DNA from: Marisediminicola senii
Lineage (GTDB): Bacteria; Actinomycetota; Actinomycetes; Actinomycetales; Microbacteriaceae
NCBI RefSeq assembly: GCF_011057645.1
Contig: NZ_JAALGE010000026.1
Location: 1-39,833 of the forward strand
Direction of reading: 5' to 3'
Length of the DNA: 39,833 nt
Part shown: positions 1-11,142 of the stretch, piece after piece
How positions within the stretch are numbered: position 1 is the first letter of the stretch
How the letters are laid out: each line of letters starts with the position of its first letter
Notes under the pieces: model-generated
The model's input: the letters and a program-made list of their open reading frames with translations, nothing else
Told to the model about the DNA's origin: nothing
Databases searched by the model: none
Made by a program: the position numbers and the translations under genes

Positions 1-936
1 TTCCGCGGTGCCGGCGGCGGGGACGTCGTCGGTGGCGGTGCGGGCGGCGACGGCGTGGCTGCGGCCGCGGCATCCACCCCGGCGCCTGCCAGCGCGTCCG
101 CAGCACGCGTCGCCGGCACGACCGGTGGCACCGTGACGACAGCGGACCGCACGGCGAACATCGTCGAGGTGCGGGACCTGACGAAGGTGTACCCGGTGCG
201 CGGGCGCCGCGAGGACTTCGTGGCCGTCGACTCGGTGTCGTTCGACATCCCGCGTGGGCAGACCGTCGCGATCGTCGGCGAGTCCGGCTCGGGCAAGACC
301 ACCACCGCCCGCATGCTGCTGCGCGTGGTCGACCCGACGTCGGGGTCGATCGACTTCGACGGCAAGGACGTCGCGAAGCTCGACAAGAAGGAACTGCGCG
401 ACTTTCGGCAGCGCGTGCAGCCCATCTTTCAGGACCCGTACTCGTCGTTGAACCCGTCGTTCACCGTCGGCCGGATCGTCGAGGAACCGCTCGTCGCGTA
501 CAAGCGCGGCAGCCAGACCGAGCGGCGCGCCAGGGTGCGCGAGCTGTTCGACCAGGTCGCCCTTCCGACCTCTATGCTGCGCAGGTACCCGAGCGAACTG
601 TCGGGCGGGCAGCGGCAGCGCATCGCGATCGCGCGTGCCCTCGCGCTGAAGCCCGACCTGATCGTGTGCGACGAGCCGGTGTCGGCACTGGACGTTCTGG
701 TGCAGGCGCAGATCCTGCGGCTGCTCGGCGACCTGCAGCAGGAGCTCGGGCTGAGCTACCTGTTCATCTCGCACGATCTCGCGGTGGTGCGGCTCATCAG
801 CGACCAGGTGTGCGTAATGAAGGACGGCGCGATCGTCGAGGCGGCACCGTCGGAGGAGCTGTTCAGCAACCCGCGTCACCCCTACACGCAGCAGCTGCTG
901 GCGTCGATTCCGGGTAACGAGCTCGAGATCGCCTGA
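1..936 (+). CDS. Peptide/nickel ABC transporter ATP-binding protein (DppF/OppF type), 5' end outside window
   Basis: This is an ATPase subunit that powers an oligopeptide or nickel importer from the cytoplasmic face. The reading frame is open from base 1, so the gene probably starts upstream. The first in-window start is GTG at 55, and no Shine-Dalgarno is visible there. Counting from that GTG, about 35 Ala/Gly/Ser/Thr-rich residues precede one complete ABC domain. Visible motifs are Walker [10 protein letters not shown] (75-83), Q-loop PIFQDP, signature LSGGQ (182-186), Walker B LIVCDEP (202-208), the H-loop SHD, and the oligopeptide-type C-terminal HPYTQQLL. The Gly/Ala-rich lead-in looks like a linker, so this may be the second half of a fused DppD-DppF protein, a form known in actinobacteria. 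It converges with the peptide permease genes on the other strand and may serve them. The substrate is unknown. Confidence 0.9.
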   Translation, partial: FRGAGGGDVVGGGAGGDGVAAAAASTPAPASASAARVAGTTGGTVTTADRTANIVEVRDLTKVYPVRGRREDFVAVDSVSFDIPRGQTVAIVGESGSGKTTTARMLLRVVDPTSGSIDFDGKDVAKLDKKELRDFRQRVQPIFQDPYSSLNPSFTVGRIVEEPLVAYKRGSQTERRARVRELFDQVALPTSMLRRYPSELSGGQRQRIAIARALALKPDLIVCDEPVSALDVLVQAQILRLLGDLQQELGLSYLFISHDLAVVRLISDQVCVMKDGAIVEAAPSEELFSNPRHPYTQQLLASIPGNELEIA

Positions 937-976
937 CGCCGCCGCGGTGCGCGAGCGGCCGCATCCACCCCCGGCC

Positions 977-1148
977 TGTCATCATTCAGGAACCGGCTGG
1001 CTGGTTGCTTTCATCATTCAGGAACCGGCCGGCTAGTTTCTTTCATCATTCAGGAGTTCAGGCCTAGATCAGGGGCGGATGCGTCCTTCCGGGCGTGATT
1101 GCGGCCGAAACGCGCAGCCCAGCCACCCGAGCTCCTGAATAGTGAAAG
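977..1148 (+). repeat. Dispersed iteron element, copy A
   Basis: Non-coding gap between two convergent genes. ATTCAGGA occurs three times with exact 32-bp spacing (CATTCAGG begins at 983, 1015 and 1047), the last two within CTTTCATCATTCAGGA. A core of about 75 bp follows (1057-1131), and the element closes with the inverted copy CTCCTGAATAGTGAAAG (1132-1148). The whole arrangement recurs in reverse orientation at 30718-30934. The inverted ends at 1040-1056 and 1132-1148 could pair as a long stem with two mismatches. I see no ORF that looks real. Its function is unknown; termination between the convergent genes is possible. Confidence 0.75.
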
Positions 1149-1190
1149 CCACCTGAGCCGCGCGGGCCACCCGCAGCCGCAGATACTCCC

Positions 1191-2132
1191 CTAGCGACGG
1201 CCGCGCGGGTCGAGCGACTCGCGCAGCGCCTCGCCGAAGAGCGTGAAGCCCAGCGCGGTGATGGCGATGCAGATGCCGGGCAGGAATGCGAGCTGCGGCG
1301 CGATGGCGAGCTCGTTCTGCGCGTAGGTGAGCATGCGGCCCCATTCGGCGGTCTCGGGGCGTCCGCCGCCGAGTCCGAGGAACGAGAGGGCCGCGGCGTC
1401 GACGACGGCGGTGGCGAGGCTCAGGGTGCCCTGCACGATCACGGGGCCGACGCTGTTGGGCAGCACGTGGCTCATGGTGATGGTGCGGCGGCTGAGGCCC
1501 AGGGTCTGCGCGGCGAGCACGTAGTCGGCGCTGCGCTGCTGCAGCATCGACGAGCGCAGCAGTCGGGCGAAGATCGGCACCTGGCTTGCGCCGATGGCGA
1601 TCATGATCGCGAGCGGGCCCTGGCCGAGGATGGCGGCGATGCTCACCGCGAGAAGCAGGTTCGGCACCGAGAGCAGGATGTCGACGAAACGCATGATGAC
1701 GTTGTCGACCCAGCCGCCGAAGGTGCCGGCGATGAGGCCGAGGAGCATTCCGCCGATGAGGCCGAGCGCGGTGGAGACGAGCCCGATGATGAGGGATGCC
1801 CGCGCTCCCCAGATGAGCTTGGAGAGCACATCGCCGCCGAAGCGGTCGAGGCCGAGCGGGTACGCCGCGAGTTCGCCGATGCCGGGAATGAACGTCGGGC
1901 GGATCTCGCTACGACCGGGCAGCGACTCGCCGTCGAACGGCGCGAGCCACGGGGCGAGGAGCGCGACGAGCACAAACAGCAGCACGATGACCGCACCGAC
2001 GATGGCCTGCGGGTTGCGGCGCAGTCGCTGGAACGCCTCGTTCCATAGGCTCGTTCCGTGGTCGGAGTCGGAACCGGACGGCGGCTGCGGAACGACGTCG
2101 GCGCCGGCGGCGGGAGGAAGGGTTGTACTCAC
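1191..2132 (-). CDS. Peptide ABC transporter permease, DppC/OppC type
   Basis: Inner-membrane permease of an oligopeptide-type ABC importer, 313 residues, a normal length for DppC. An N-terminal segment of about 35 residues precedes the first membrane helix (IVGAVIVLLFVLVALLAPW). An OppC_N-like region follows, then the BPD_transp_1 permease domain with about five more helices. The EAA-like coupling loop reads GASQVPIFARLLRSSML...DYVLAAQTLG, followed by HVLPNS. The GTG start at 2132 was chosen because its GTGA overlaps the stop of the DppB-type gene by 4 bp, a usual translational-coupling layout. A longer frame open to 2678 runs antisense to nothing and through the dppB gene in another frame, so it is not used. 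It is the last gene of the operon binding protein, DppB, DppC. Confidence 0.92.
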   Translation of the reverse strand: MSTTLPPAAGADVVPQPPSGSDSDHGTSLWNEAFQRLRRNPQAIVGAVIVLLFVLVALLAPWLAPFDGESLPGRSEIRPTFIPGIGELAAYPLGLDRFGGDVLSKLIWGARASLIIGLVSTALGLIGGMLLGLIAGTFGGWVDNVIMRFVDILLSVPNLLLAVSIAAILGQGPLAIMIAIGASQVPIFARLLRSSMLQQRSADYVLAAQTLGLSRRTITMSHVLPNSVGPVIVQGTLSLATAVVDAAALSFLGLGGGRPETAEWGRMLTYAQNELAIAPQLAFLPGICIAITALGFTLFGEALRESLDPRGRR

Positions 2133-3133
2133 TGGACACGCACCCGGGGGTCGATGAGGCTGTAACTGAGGTCGACGATGAGGTTGATCAGGGCGTAGAT
2201 GATCGCGATGAAGAGGATGAAGCCCTGGAGCACCGGAAAGTCGCGGGAGAAGATCGCCTGGCTGAGGAAGCGGCCGATGCCGCTGAACGCGAAGACGGTC
2301 TCGGTGAGCACGGCACCGGAGATGAGCAGGCCGACCTGCAGGCCAATCGTGGTGACGACGGGCAGCAGCGCGTTGCGGAGCACGAACCGGTCGCGGATGG
2401 TGCGCTCCATCACGCCCTTGGCACGGGCGGTGCGCACGTAGTCGGCTCCGCTGACCTCGAGCACCGAGGCCCTCGTGATGCGCACGATGATGGCGAGCGG
2501 GATGGTGCCGAGGGCGAGGCCGGGGAGGATGAGGTGCATGAAGGCGTCCCACGCGGCGTCGAACTCGCCGGTGAGGATGCCGTCGAGCACCCAGAAGCCG
2601 GTGACGTGCGTCGCGTCGATGCGCGAATCCTGGCGGCCGTCTGGCGGGAACCAGCCCAGCTGGACGGCGAACACCCACTTGAGGATGAAGGCAAGGAAGA
2701 ACACCGGGATGGTGATGCCGATGAGACTGACGACCACGGAGACGTGGTCGGCGGCCTTGCCGTAGTACTTAGCGGCGATGTAGCCGAGCGGGATGCCGAC
2801 GCCGATGGCGAAGATGAGGGCGACGATCGCGAGTTCGATGGTCGCGGGAAAGCGGAGGGCGAACTCCTCGAGCACTGGCCGGCCGGTCTCGATCGAGACG
2901 CCGAAGTCGCCGCTGAGCAGTCGCCCCATGTAGGTGACGTACTGCTCGACGATGGGCCGGTCGAAACCGTATGCCGCGTTGACCTCCGCGATGCGCTCCG
3001 GGGTGGCCCGCTCCCCCAGCAGGGCAGTGGCAGGGCCCCCGGGGAGGCTGCGCACCCAGAAGAACAGGAGCAGGGAGAGCCCGAAGAGCGTCGGCACGAG
3101 GAGTGCGAGGCGTTTACCGATGACGCGGAGCAC
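2129..3133 (-). CDS. Peptide ABC transporter permease, DppB/OppB type
   Basis: Inner-membrane permease that pairs with the DppC-type subunit to form the peptide channel, 334 residues, full length. The N-terminus MLRVIGKRLALLVPTLFGLS is the characteristic first helix of DppB. The protein has about six helices. It carries the EAA loop (ADYVRTARAKG, then RFVLRNALLP) and ends with the typical SLIDPRVRVQ. The GTG start at 3133 has GAAAGG five bases upstream. That ribosome site abuts the base of a 17-bp hairpin (3148-3186) lying between this gene and the binding-protein gene. The gene overlaps the downstream DppC-type gene by 4 bp. Substrate specificity (dipeptide, oligopeptide, nickel or other) cannot be read from the sequence. 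Confidence 0.93.
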   Translation of the reverse strand: MLRVIGKRLALLVPTLFGLSLLLFFWVRSLPGGPATALLGERATPERIAEVNAAYGFDRPIVEQYVTYMGRLLSGDFGVSIETGRPVLEEFALRFPATIELAIVALIFAIGVGIPLGYIAAKYYGKAADHVSVVVSLIGITIPVFFLAFILKWVFAVQLGWFPPDGRQDSRIDATHVTGFWVLDGILTGEFDAAWDAFMHLILPGLALGTIPLAIIVRITRASVLEVSGADYVRTARAKGVMERTIRDRFVLRNALLPVVTTIGLQVGLLISGAVLTETVFAFSGIGRFLSQAIFSRDFPVLQGFILFIAIIYALINLIVDLSYSLIDPRVRVQ

Positions 3134-3147
3134 GGCTACCTTTCATG

Positions 3148-3186
3148 CGTTCGCGGGAGGGGCGTCGAGCGCCCCTCCCGCGAACG
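3148..3186 (-). promoter_or_regulatory. Perfect 17-bp hairpin between binding-protein and DppB-type genes
   Basis: Arms CGTTCGCGGGAGGGGCG (3148-3164) and its exact complement (3170-3186) enclose the loop TCGAG. It starts 48 bp after the binding-protein stop and ends 14 bp before the permease start. No T-run follows on the minus strand. It is therefore more likely a partial terminator or an mRNA 3'-end stabiliser that lowers permease expression relative to the binding protein. Confidence 0.75.
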
Positions 3187-3234
3187 GTCGGATGAAACGA
3201 ACTGCTGTGGTGCTGGTGGTACGTACCTGCGGTG

Positions 3235-4899
3235 TTACTCGGCGAGCTCGATGAGGTTGTAGACCTCGTCGTTGACCGGGCTCACCGGGTAGCTCTCCAC
3301 GCGCTCGGCGAATGCGAGCGAGGGAGCCGGGTGGGCCAGCGGGACCGCCGGGATGAACTCCGCGATGGTCTCGTTGATGTCTTCGTACAGCGGCAGCTGC
3401 TCGTCGAGGTCGCTGACTGCGCGTGCCTCGTCGAGCGCGGCGAACAGCTCCGGGTTGTCGAAGCCGAACTCCGGCTTCTCCGCCCCGAAGAACACGCCGA
3501 CGAAGTTGTCGGTGTCGTTGTAGTCACCGGTCCAGCCGAGGAGGTGGATGCCGTGGTTCTCTCCACCCTGGATGCGGTCGAGGTAATCCGGCGACCAGGC
3601 GTTCGGCTGCGGGTCGATCGTGATGCCGATCTCGGTCAGCTGCGCACTGATGTTGGTGAACACCTCTTCCGGAGTCGGCATGTACGGACGCGAGACTCCG
3701 GTCGGGTAGTTGAACTGGAGCGTGAATCCGTCGGGGTACCCGGCGTCCGCGAGGAGCGCGCGTGCGGCCTCGGGGTCGTAGTCGTACGTGGTGACGTCTT
3801 CGTTGTATCCCGCGACGACCGGCGGGATGAACTGGGTGGCCAGTTCCGTTCCCTCGGGTAGCGTCTGGTCGATGAGCTGCTGCTTGTCGATGGCCATCGT
3901 GATGGCCTGGCGAACGCGAACGTCCTGCAGCTCCGGCACGGCCTGGTTCATGCCCAGGTAGAGGATGGTGAACGGGTCGCGGGCGACGATCTGGTAGCCG
4001 TCTTCTTCGAGCGCGACGGTGTCGGCGGGACCGACGAGGTCGTATCCGTCGATGCTGCCGGCCTCGAGGGACTGGCGGCGGGCCTGCGGGTCGTCGATCA
4101 CGCGGAAGACGATCTGCTGCACGTCGCCCTGGTCGCCCCAGTACTCGTCGTATGCGCTGAGTTCGAGCTGCGAGCCGACCTCCCACGAGTCGAAGACGAA
4201 CGGGCCGGTGCCGACCGGGTGCGACTGGCCGTACTCCGTGATGGAGACCGCCTCGTCGCTTCCGGTGAGGTCGTCGGCGCCGAACTCCTCGAGCGCCTCG
4301 GGGCTCTGCATGGCGAACGCCGGGAGCGAGAGTGCCGCGATGAACCCGGCGAACGGCTTGGCCAGGGTCACGGTGACCTCGGTCTCGCTGTCGCCGGGGG
4401 TGCAGCTCTCGTAGACGGCGTCCTCGGGGCTGTCGGCGTACCCGCGGAACAGGCTGTTGTAGTAGTAGCCGGCGCTCGGGCTCTGCGCGACACCGGTGAA
4501 GTTGTACCAGCGGTCGAAGTTGTAGCAGACAGCCTCGGCGTTGAAGTCGGTGCCGTCGTGGAAGGTCACGCCTTCCTTGAGGGCGAACGTGTAGGAGAGG
4601 CCGTCGGCGGACTGCTCCCACGACTCGGCGAGCAGCGGCGCGGGGTCGGCCGTGCCCGGCTCGACACCGACCAGGCCCTCGAAGATCTGGCGAGCTACCC
4701 GAAAGGACTCCCCGTCGCTGGCGAATGCGGGGTCGAGGGTTGCGGGGTCGCTCGATGCCGCGAAGACGAACGTGCTGTCGACGTCGTCGCTGGATGCATC
4801 GTCCCGGTCGCTCTGCACGCACCCGGTGAGCAGTGCGGCGATGGCGACACCGGATGCCGCGGCGAACATGCCACGGCGTCGGTGATTACTGGTGAACAC
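3235..4899 (-). CDS. Peptide ABC transporter substrate-binding lipoprotein (SBP family 5)
   Basis: Extracytoplasmic binding protein of the peptide importer, lipid-anchored, 554 residues. The N-terminus has a short basic region (NHRRRG), a hydrophobic stretch and lipobox LLTGC with Cys27 as the expected lipidated residue. The mature part carries the family-5 pattern: ATLDPAFASDGESFRVARQI, then EGVTFHDGTDFNAEAV, and VRQAITMAIDK. The frame is open up to 5043, but I chose GTG at 4899. It is preceded by GGAGACCTCC and places the signal sequence directly at the N-terminus. It is the first gene of the operon with the DppB- and DppC-type genes, separated from them by a strong hairpin. The ligand could be a di- or oligopeptide, but family-5 proteins also bind nickel, heme and sugars. 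Confidence 0.93.
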   Translation of the reverse strand: MFTSNHRRRGMFAAASGVAIAALLTGCVQSDRDDASSDDVDSTFVFAASSDPATLDPAFASDGESFRVARQIFEGLVGVEPGTADPAPLLAESWEQSADGLSYTFALKEGVTFHDGTDFNAEAVCYNFDRWYNFTGVAQSPSAGYYYNSLFRGYADSPEDAVYESCTPGDSETEVTVTLAKPFAGFIAALSLPAFAMQSPEALEEFGADDLTGSDEAVSITEYGQSHPVGTGPFVFDSWEVGSQLELSAYDEYWGDQGDVQQIVFRVIDDPQARRQSLEAGSIDGYDLVGPADTVALEEDGYQIVARDPFTILYLGMNQAVPELQDVRVRQAITMAIDKQQLIDQTLPEGTELATQFIPPVVAGYNEDVTTYDYDPEAARALLADAGYPDGFTLQFNYPTGVSRPYMPTPEEVFTNISAQLTEIGITIDPQPNAWSPDYLDRIQGGENHGIHLLGWTGDYNDTDNFVGVFFGAEKPEFGFDNPELFAALDEARAVSDLDEQLPLYEDINETIAEFIPAVPLAHPAPSLAFAERVESYPVSPVNDEVYNLIELAE

Positions 4900-5230
4900 G
4901 GAGGTCTCCTGACTTCGACTGTGAAACGGAATGTGATGACTGCCGTTGGTGCGTGGCGCAGCCGTGTGGATGACACGACCACTGGTGAGGCTAAGCGGCT
5001 GGTGTTTCCGCTGCATTACGGCCCTCGAATGAGGGTATGCCAAGGCCTACCCGGGGATCCGCCGTGAATCGCCGCGTGAGCGGATCGTGACCTGACGGAG
5101 CCTCACGGTGATCGAAGCTGCCGCGGGCACGGCGAAACGGCACGGCGAATCAGCGCCACGGGCCGTCCGCCGCGAAACGGCGCCGCAAGCAGTATCCTTC
5201 GGCTGCGAGGCGAGGTGGAGCCGGGTCCGC
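4900..5230. other. Intergenic region upstream of the peptide operon
   Basis: I see no convincing gene here. The region should hold the minus-strand promoter of the binding-protein gene. I see no clear -35/-10 pair. A short perfect inverted repeat, CCCTC-GAAT-GAGGG (5022-5035), could be an operator. CCGCCTAGGCGG (5227-5238) is a 12-bp palindrome spanning the asd stop codon. Confidence 0.4.
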
Positions 5231-7587
<2,357 letters not shown>

Positions 7588-7706
7588 GGCACACTCCTGT
7601 AGATCGTCGGATCGTTCTCCGGGCAACCCCACGATTCTATTGGCCTGACGCGCCATGGACCTGACGCCCGGCGACCCGGCGGCCGGTCGTGCGGTGGACG
7701 ACGCTG

Positions 7707-8306
7707 CTAGTGCTCGACGACCCTGCGGCCCTCGAAGGCGCGCCCGAGGGTGACCTCGTCGGCGTATTCGAGGTCGCCGCCGACGGGGAGGCCGGAGGCG
7801 AGGCGGGTGACCCGCAGTTCCATGTGCATGAGCAGCCGGGAGAGGTAGGTGGCGGTGGCCTCGCCCTCGAGGTTGGGGTCGGTGGCGATGATGATCTCGG
7901 TGACGGTGCCGTCGGCCAGGCGCGTCATGAGCTGGCGGATGCGCAGGTCGTCCGGCCCGATGCCGTCGATGGGCGAGATCGCGCCGCCGAGCACGTGGTA
8001 GAGGCCGCGGAACTCGCGCGTCCGCTCGATCGCCACGACATCCTTCGCCTCCTCGACGACGCAGATGCTGGCGAGGGAGCGACGGGGATCGCGGCAGATG
8101 CCGCAGGTTTCCTGTTCGGAGACGTTGCCGCAGATGGCGCAGAAGCGCACCTTCTCCTTGATCTCGGTGAGCACCTCGGCCAGGCGGGAGACGTCGAACG
8201 TCTCGGTCTGCAGGATGTGGAACGCGATGCGCTGCGCGGATTTCGGCCCGATGCCGGGAAGGCGCCCCAGCTCGTCGATCAGTTCTTGGATGATGCCTTC
8301 GTACAT
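7707..8306 (-). CDS. recR: Recombination mediator protein RecR
   Basis: Works with RecO to load RecA on SSB-coated single-strand gaps. The protein has 199 residues, the usual size. The helix-hairpin-helix region ([20 protein letters not shown], residues 13-32) is followed by a C4 zinc finger with Cys56, Cys59, Cys68 and Cys71. A TOPRIM domain begins with [14 protein letters not shown], and the C-terminal segment carries [22 protein letters not shown]. The ATG start lies two bases after the dnaX stop, with AGGATC inside the dnaX 3' end, so it is co-transcribed with dnaX. A 119-bp gap separates it from lysC downstream; I see no obvious terminator in it. Confidence 0.98.
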   Translation of the reverse strand: MYEGIIQELIDELGRLPGIGPKSAQRIAFHILQTETFDVSRLAEVLTEIKEKVRFCAICGNVSEQETCGICRDPRRSLASICVVEEAKDVVAIERTREFRGLYHVLGGAISPIDGIGPDDLRIRQLMTRLADGTVTEIIIATDPNLEGEATATYLSRLLMHMELRVTRLASGLPVGGDLEYADEVTLGRAFEGRRVVEH

Positions 8307-8308
8307 GA

Positions 8309-10924
8309 CTACTCGATCCTGCGGGTGACGCGTGGCTCGACGGCGAGCTCCTCGATGAAGCTCGCGCCGAGAATCTCACGCACGACCGACTCGCCGTAGC
8401 GGCGGTGGTCGATCGCACCGCCCGTGGGGCGCGCGGGCGGCGCCGGGGTGGTCTGCGACGGAGGCTGTGGCGCGGTGGGCTGCGAAGGCGCGGGCTGCTG
8501 CGGCGGCGACTGCGGGGTGGATGATTGTGCGGTCGACGGCTGGGGGCTCGGCGATCGCTGGCCATGCGACGCGGCGGTCCGTGCCGGTGACGACGCGGGT
8601 GGCGTGGAGCCGACGATCGGCGAATCGTCGGGTTCGTACTCCGGCTCGGGTTCGCGGTCTGCCTCGGGAATGGGCTCGAACTCGGGGACGGCCACGGTGG
8701 CCCACGTCATCGTGCTCGCCGGCGGGGTGGCCGAGCTGCTCGACAACGGTGACGTCTGTGGCGCGCGCGCCGGGGTCGTGCGGGAAGCGGCCTGGGGTGG
8801 GGTGGCCTGACGCGCGGCGGGCGCCGACGCGGCGGGTGCGGGCGAGGCGGCCCGGTGCGCCGGCCCGGTCGTGGACTGTGCTGTCGTGGGCTGTGCTGCT
8901 GTGGGCTGCGCTGTCGCTGGCTGTGCAGCAGGCGCGGGCTGGGCCGCGGGCGTGGGCTGCGCTGTCGCTGGCTGTGCAGCAGGCGCGGGCTGGGCAGCGG
9001 GCGCGGGCTGGGCCGCGGGCGCCGGCGTGGAGATCGGCGGCGTGGATGCGGCGGCATCTGCCCTGGGGTGAGCCGAGGCATCCACCCTGGCGATGAACTT
9101 GACCCGCAGGCCGAGCACCTCGAGGATCGCGGCCCGCAGGTGGTCGCTGACGCCGTCGGGGGCGCCGCGCTGCTTGAAGTTGGCCACGTCGTTTTCACTG
9201 ACGAACGACAGCACGAGGATGTCGTCGGTGAGGTCGACGACGTGGGCTGTGTAGACGACCATCCACGCGGATCGCTTCGACCTCTCGACGGCCTCGAGGA
9301 TCTCTGGCCAGGCGTCGCGGATGTGGCGGAGGGTTACCGGTGCGTCGGCGGCGCCGGCGCCACGGGTGTCTGGCGTCGCGGGGGCCGCAGGGGTCGCAGC
9401 GGTTGCGGGGGTCGCAGCGGATGCGGCTGCCGGGGCCGGGGCCGGGGCGTGCGGTTCGCGCGCCTCGCTGCCGGAGTCAGCGGCTTCAGCGGCGTCACCG
9501 GTAGGCAGCGCGGCCGCCTTCCACGATGCCTGTGCCGCAGGTGCAGCCGCGGCGGGCGCGGCAGGCGGGGTGGGGCTGGCAGCTGGCGCCGCCGCGTGCG
9601 CCGGGGTACCGGACGTGCTGCCGCCGCCGAGGGGAACCTGCGACGGCACCGACGGCGCGGCTTGCGGGGCCGCGGCTGCGACACCGGTTGCCGGCCCCGC
9701 GACTGCACTCCCGTCGGGGGCGTCGACGCCGATGCGGCGTTCGAGGCGCTCGATGCGGGCGAGGGCGCCGCGTTCGGTCTCGTCGCTCGCGGGCAGCAGC
9801 ACGCGGGCGATCATCAGTTCGAGGTGTAGGCGGGGCGAGGTGGCGCCGGTCATCTCGGTGAGCGCTGCGTTTGCGACGTCTGCCGCGCGGCTCAGTTCGG
9901 CCGACCCGTAGGCGGCCGCCTGGGTGACCATCCGGTCGAGTTCTTCTTGTTGAACGCCGCGCAGCACGGCCGCGACGGCATCGGTCGCACCGCCGACCGC
10001 GACCGCGCTGACAATGATCAGGTCGCGCAGGCGCTCGAGCAGGTCTTCGACGAAGCGGCGCGGGTCTTGCCCGGTCTGGATGACGCGGTCTACCGCCGCG
10101 AAGGCCGAGGCGGCGTCGCGGGCCCCGAGGGCCTCGACGACCTCGCTGAGCAGCGCTCCGTGCGTGTAGCCGAGCAGCGCGACCGCGCGTTCGTACAGGA
10201 CGGTGACCCGGGCGGAGTCGCCAGTTCCCACGCTCTCCGACCCGGCGATCAGCTGGTCGAGCAGGGACAGGGTGTCGCGCACGCTGCCGCCGCCGGCGCG
10301 CACCACCAGGGAGAGCACCCCGGCCTCGGTGTGCACGTTCTCGCTCTCGCACAGCTCGTGCACGTAGTCGAGCATCTGCGCGGGCGGAACGAGGCGGAAG
10401 GGGTAGTGGTGGGTGCGCGACCGGATGGTGCTGATCACCTTGTCTGGTTCGGTCGTGGCGAAGATGAATTTGACGTGCTCTGGCGGCTCTTCGACGATCT
10501 TGAGCAGCGCGTTGAAGCCCTGGGCGCTCACCATGTGCGCCTCGTCGAGGATGAAGATCTTGTAGCGGTCGCGGGCGGGTGCGAAGATCGCGCGCTCGCG
10601 CAGGTCGCGGGAGTCGTCGACGCCACCGTGGCTCGCGGCGTCGATCTCGACGACGTCGAGTGAGCCGGAACCGTCGCGGCTCAGTTCGACGCAGCTGGGG
10701 CAGACTCCGCATGGAGTATCGGTTGGCCCCTCGGCACAGTTGAGGCAGCGCGCGAGGATGCGTGCCGACGTGGTCTTGCCGCACCCGCGGGGGCCGCTGA
10801 ACAGGTAGGCGTGGTTGACCCGGTCGTTGCGCAACGCGGTGCGCAGCGGATCGGTCACCTGCGCCTGGCCGATCAACTCGGCGAATGTCTCTGGCCGATA
10901 CCGGCGATACAGGGCTGTAACCAC
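8309..10924 (-). CDS. dnaX: DNA polymerase III subunit gamma/tau
   Basis: Clamp-loader ATPase that places the sliding clamp and links polymerase cores at the fork. The protein has 871 residues. Residues 1-370 are the conserved AAA+ clamp-loader part. They include the start [11 protein letters not shown], Walker A GPRGCGKT (44-51), the zinc module Cys63/72/75/78, Walker B with DEAH (127-130), and the SRC-like arginine region ([12 protein letters not shown]). The C-terminal half is a Pro/Ala/Gln/Thr-rich linker holding a small folded block near residues 535-620 ([24 protein letters not shown]...). Tandem repeats follow, and the tail ends [17 protein letters not shown] start. I saw no A-rich slippery site for gamma production. 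The SRP RNA gene lies just upstream on the same strand. Confidence 0.97.
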   Translation of the reverse strand: MVTALYRRYRPETFAELIGQAQVTDPLRTALRNDRVNHAYLFSGPRGCGKTTSARILARCLNCAEGPTDTPCGVCPSCVELSRDGSGSLDVVEIDAASHGGVDDSRDLRERAIFAPARDRYKIFILDEAHMVSAQGFNALLKIVEEPPEHVKFIFATTEPDKVISTIRSRTHHYPFRLVPPAQMLDYVHELCESENVHTEAGVLSLVVRAGGGSVRDTLSLLDQLIAGSESVGTGDSARVTVLYERAVALLGYTHGALLSEVVEALGARDAASAFAAVDRVIQTGQDPRRFVEDLLERLRDLIIVSAVAVGGATDAVAAVLRGVQQEELDRMVTQAAAYGSAELSRAADVANAALTEMTGATSPRLHLELMIARVLLPASDETERGALARIERLERRIGVDAPDGSAVAGPATGVAAAAPQAAPSVPSQVPLGGGSTSGTPAHAAAPAASPTPPAAPAAAAPAAQASWKAAALPTGDAAEAADSGSEAREPHAPAPAPAAASAATPATAATPAAPATPDTRGAGAADAPVTLRHIRDAWPEILEAVERSKRSAWMVVYTAHVVDLTDDILVLSFVSENDVANFKQRGAPDGVSDHLRAAILEVLGLRVKFIARVDASAHPRADAAASTPPISTPAPAAQPAPAAQPAPAAQPATAQPTPAAQPAPAAQPATAQPTAAQPTTAQSTTGPAHRAASPAPAASAPAARQATPPQAASRTTPARAPQTSPLSSSSATPPASTMTWATVAVPEFEPIPEADREPEPEYEPDDSPIVGSTPPASSPARTAASHGQRSPSPQPSTAQSSTPQSPPQQPAPSQPTAPQPPSQTTPAPPARPTGGAIDHRRYGESVVREILGASFIEELAVEPRVTRRIE
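8901..8994 (-). repeat. 51-bp tandem repeat inside dnaX linker
   Basis: A 43-bp stretch starting GTGGGCTGCGCTGTCGCT is repeated exactly at 8901-8943 and 8952-8994 (period 51 bp, 17 codons). It encodes [13 protein letters not shown]-type units. Shorter related units flank it on both sides. The repeat is in frame and likely varies in copy number without breaking the gene. Confidence 0.85.
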
Positions 10925-11019
10925 TCGACAAGGATAGCCGCCGCCTCCGACGCTCGGCCTCGCGGCCGGGGTGCTGTGAGCAGGGTGCCGTGGGCGGTGT
11001 GGGCTGGGCGGTTAAACGT

Positions 11020-11111
11020 AAAAGACCCCTCGCGCACCCGCCAGAGCCCGGTTACCCTTGCTACGTTTCCGTCCTGGGGGAGTTGGCCTGGATGGCGCCA
11101 CGCGAGGAGCC
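11020..11111 (-). ncRNA. ffs: Signal recognition particle RNA, small bacterial type
   Basis: RNA scaffold of the signal recognition particle. It binds Ffh and acts in co-translational targeting to the membrane. On the minus strand the 5' end GGCTCCTCGCG pairs over 11 positions (including G-U) with the 3' end CGCGAGGGGTC. The apical part reads CCAGGACGGAAACGTAGCAA, which is the conserved SRP loop with a GGAA tetraloop and the AGCA internal-loop strand. A TTTT run follows the 3' stem. A -10-like TACTAT lies seven bases before the predicted 5' end. The length of about 92 nt fits the short form without an Alu domain. Placement beside dnaX is common in actinobacteria. Confidence 0.93.
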
Positions 11112-11118
11112 GTCATCC

Positions 11119-11124
11119 ATAGTA
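11119..11124 (-). promoter_or_regulatory. -10 element of the SRP RNA promoter
   Basis: TACTAT on the minus strand, seven bases upstream of the predicted RNA 5' end at 11111. It fits the actinobacterial TAnnnT pattern. I find no good -35 at 17-18 bp. Confidence 0.5.
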
Positions 11125-11142
11125 GTGGCCTACCGTGGGTTC

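Noticed and set aside
977-1060. CRISPR array suggested by 32-bp periodicity
   Set aside because: Repeated units are only about 8-20 bp with 12-bp gaps, copies are three or four, and no cas genes are present. The second locus has an uneven spacing and a shared non-repeat core.
2133-2678. Long upstream extension of the DppC-type gene (495-residue frame)
   Set aside because: The extension is Arg/Pro/His-rich out-of-frame translation of the DppB-type gene; the GTG at 2132 gives a normal-length protein with a 4-bp coupling overlap.
8309-10924. Programmed frameshift in dnaX producing a gamma form
   Set aside because: I looked for an A-rich slippery heptamer with a downstream stem after the ATPase part and found none.
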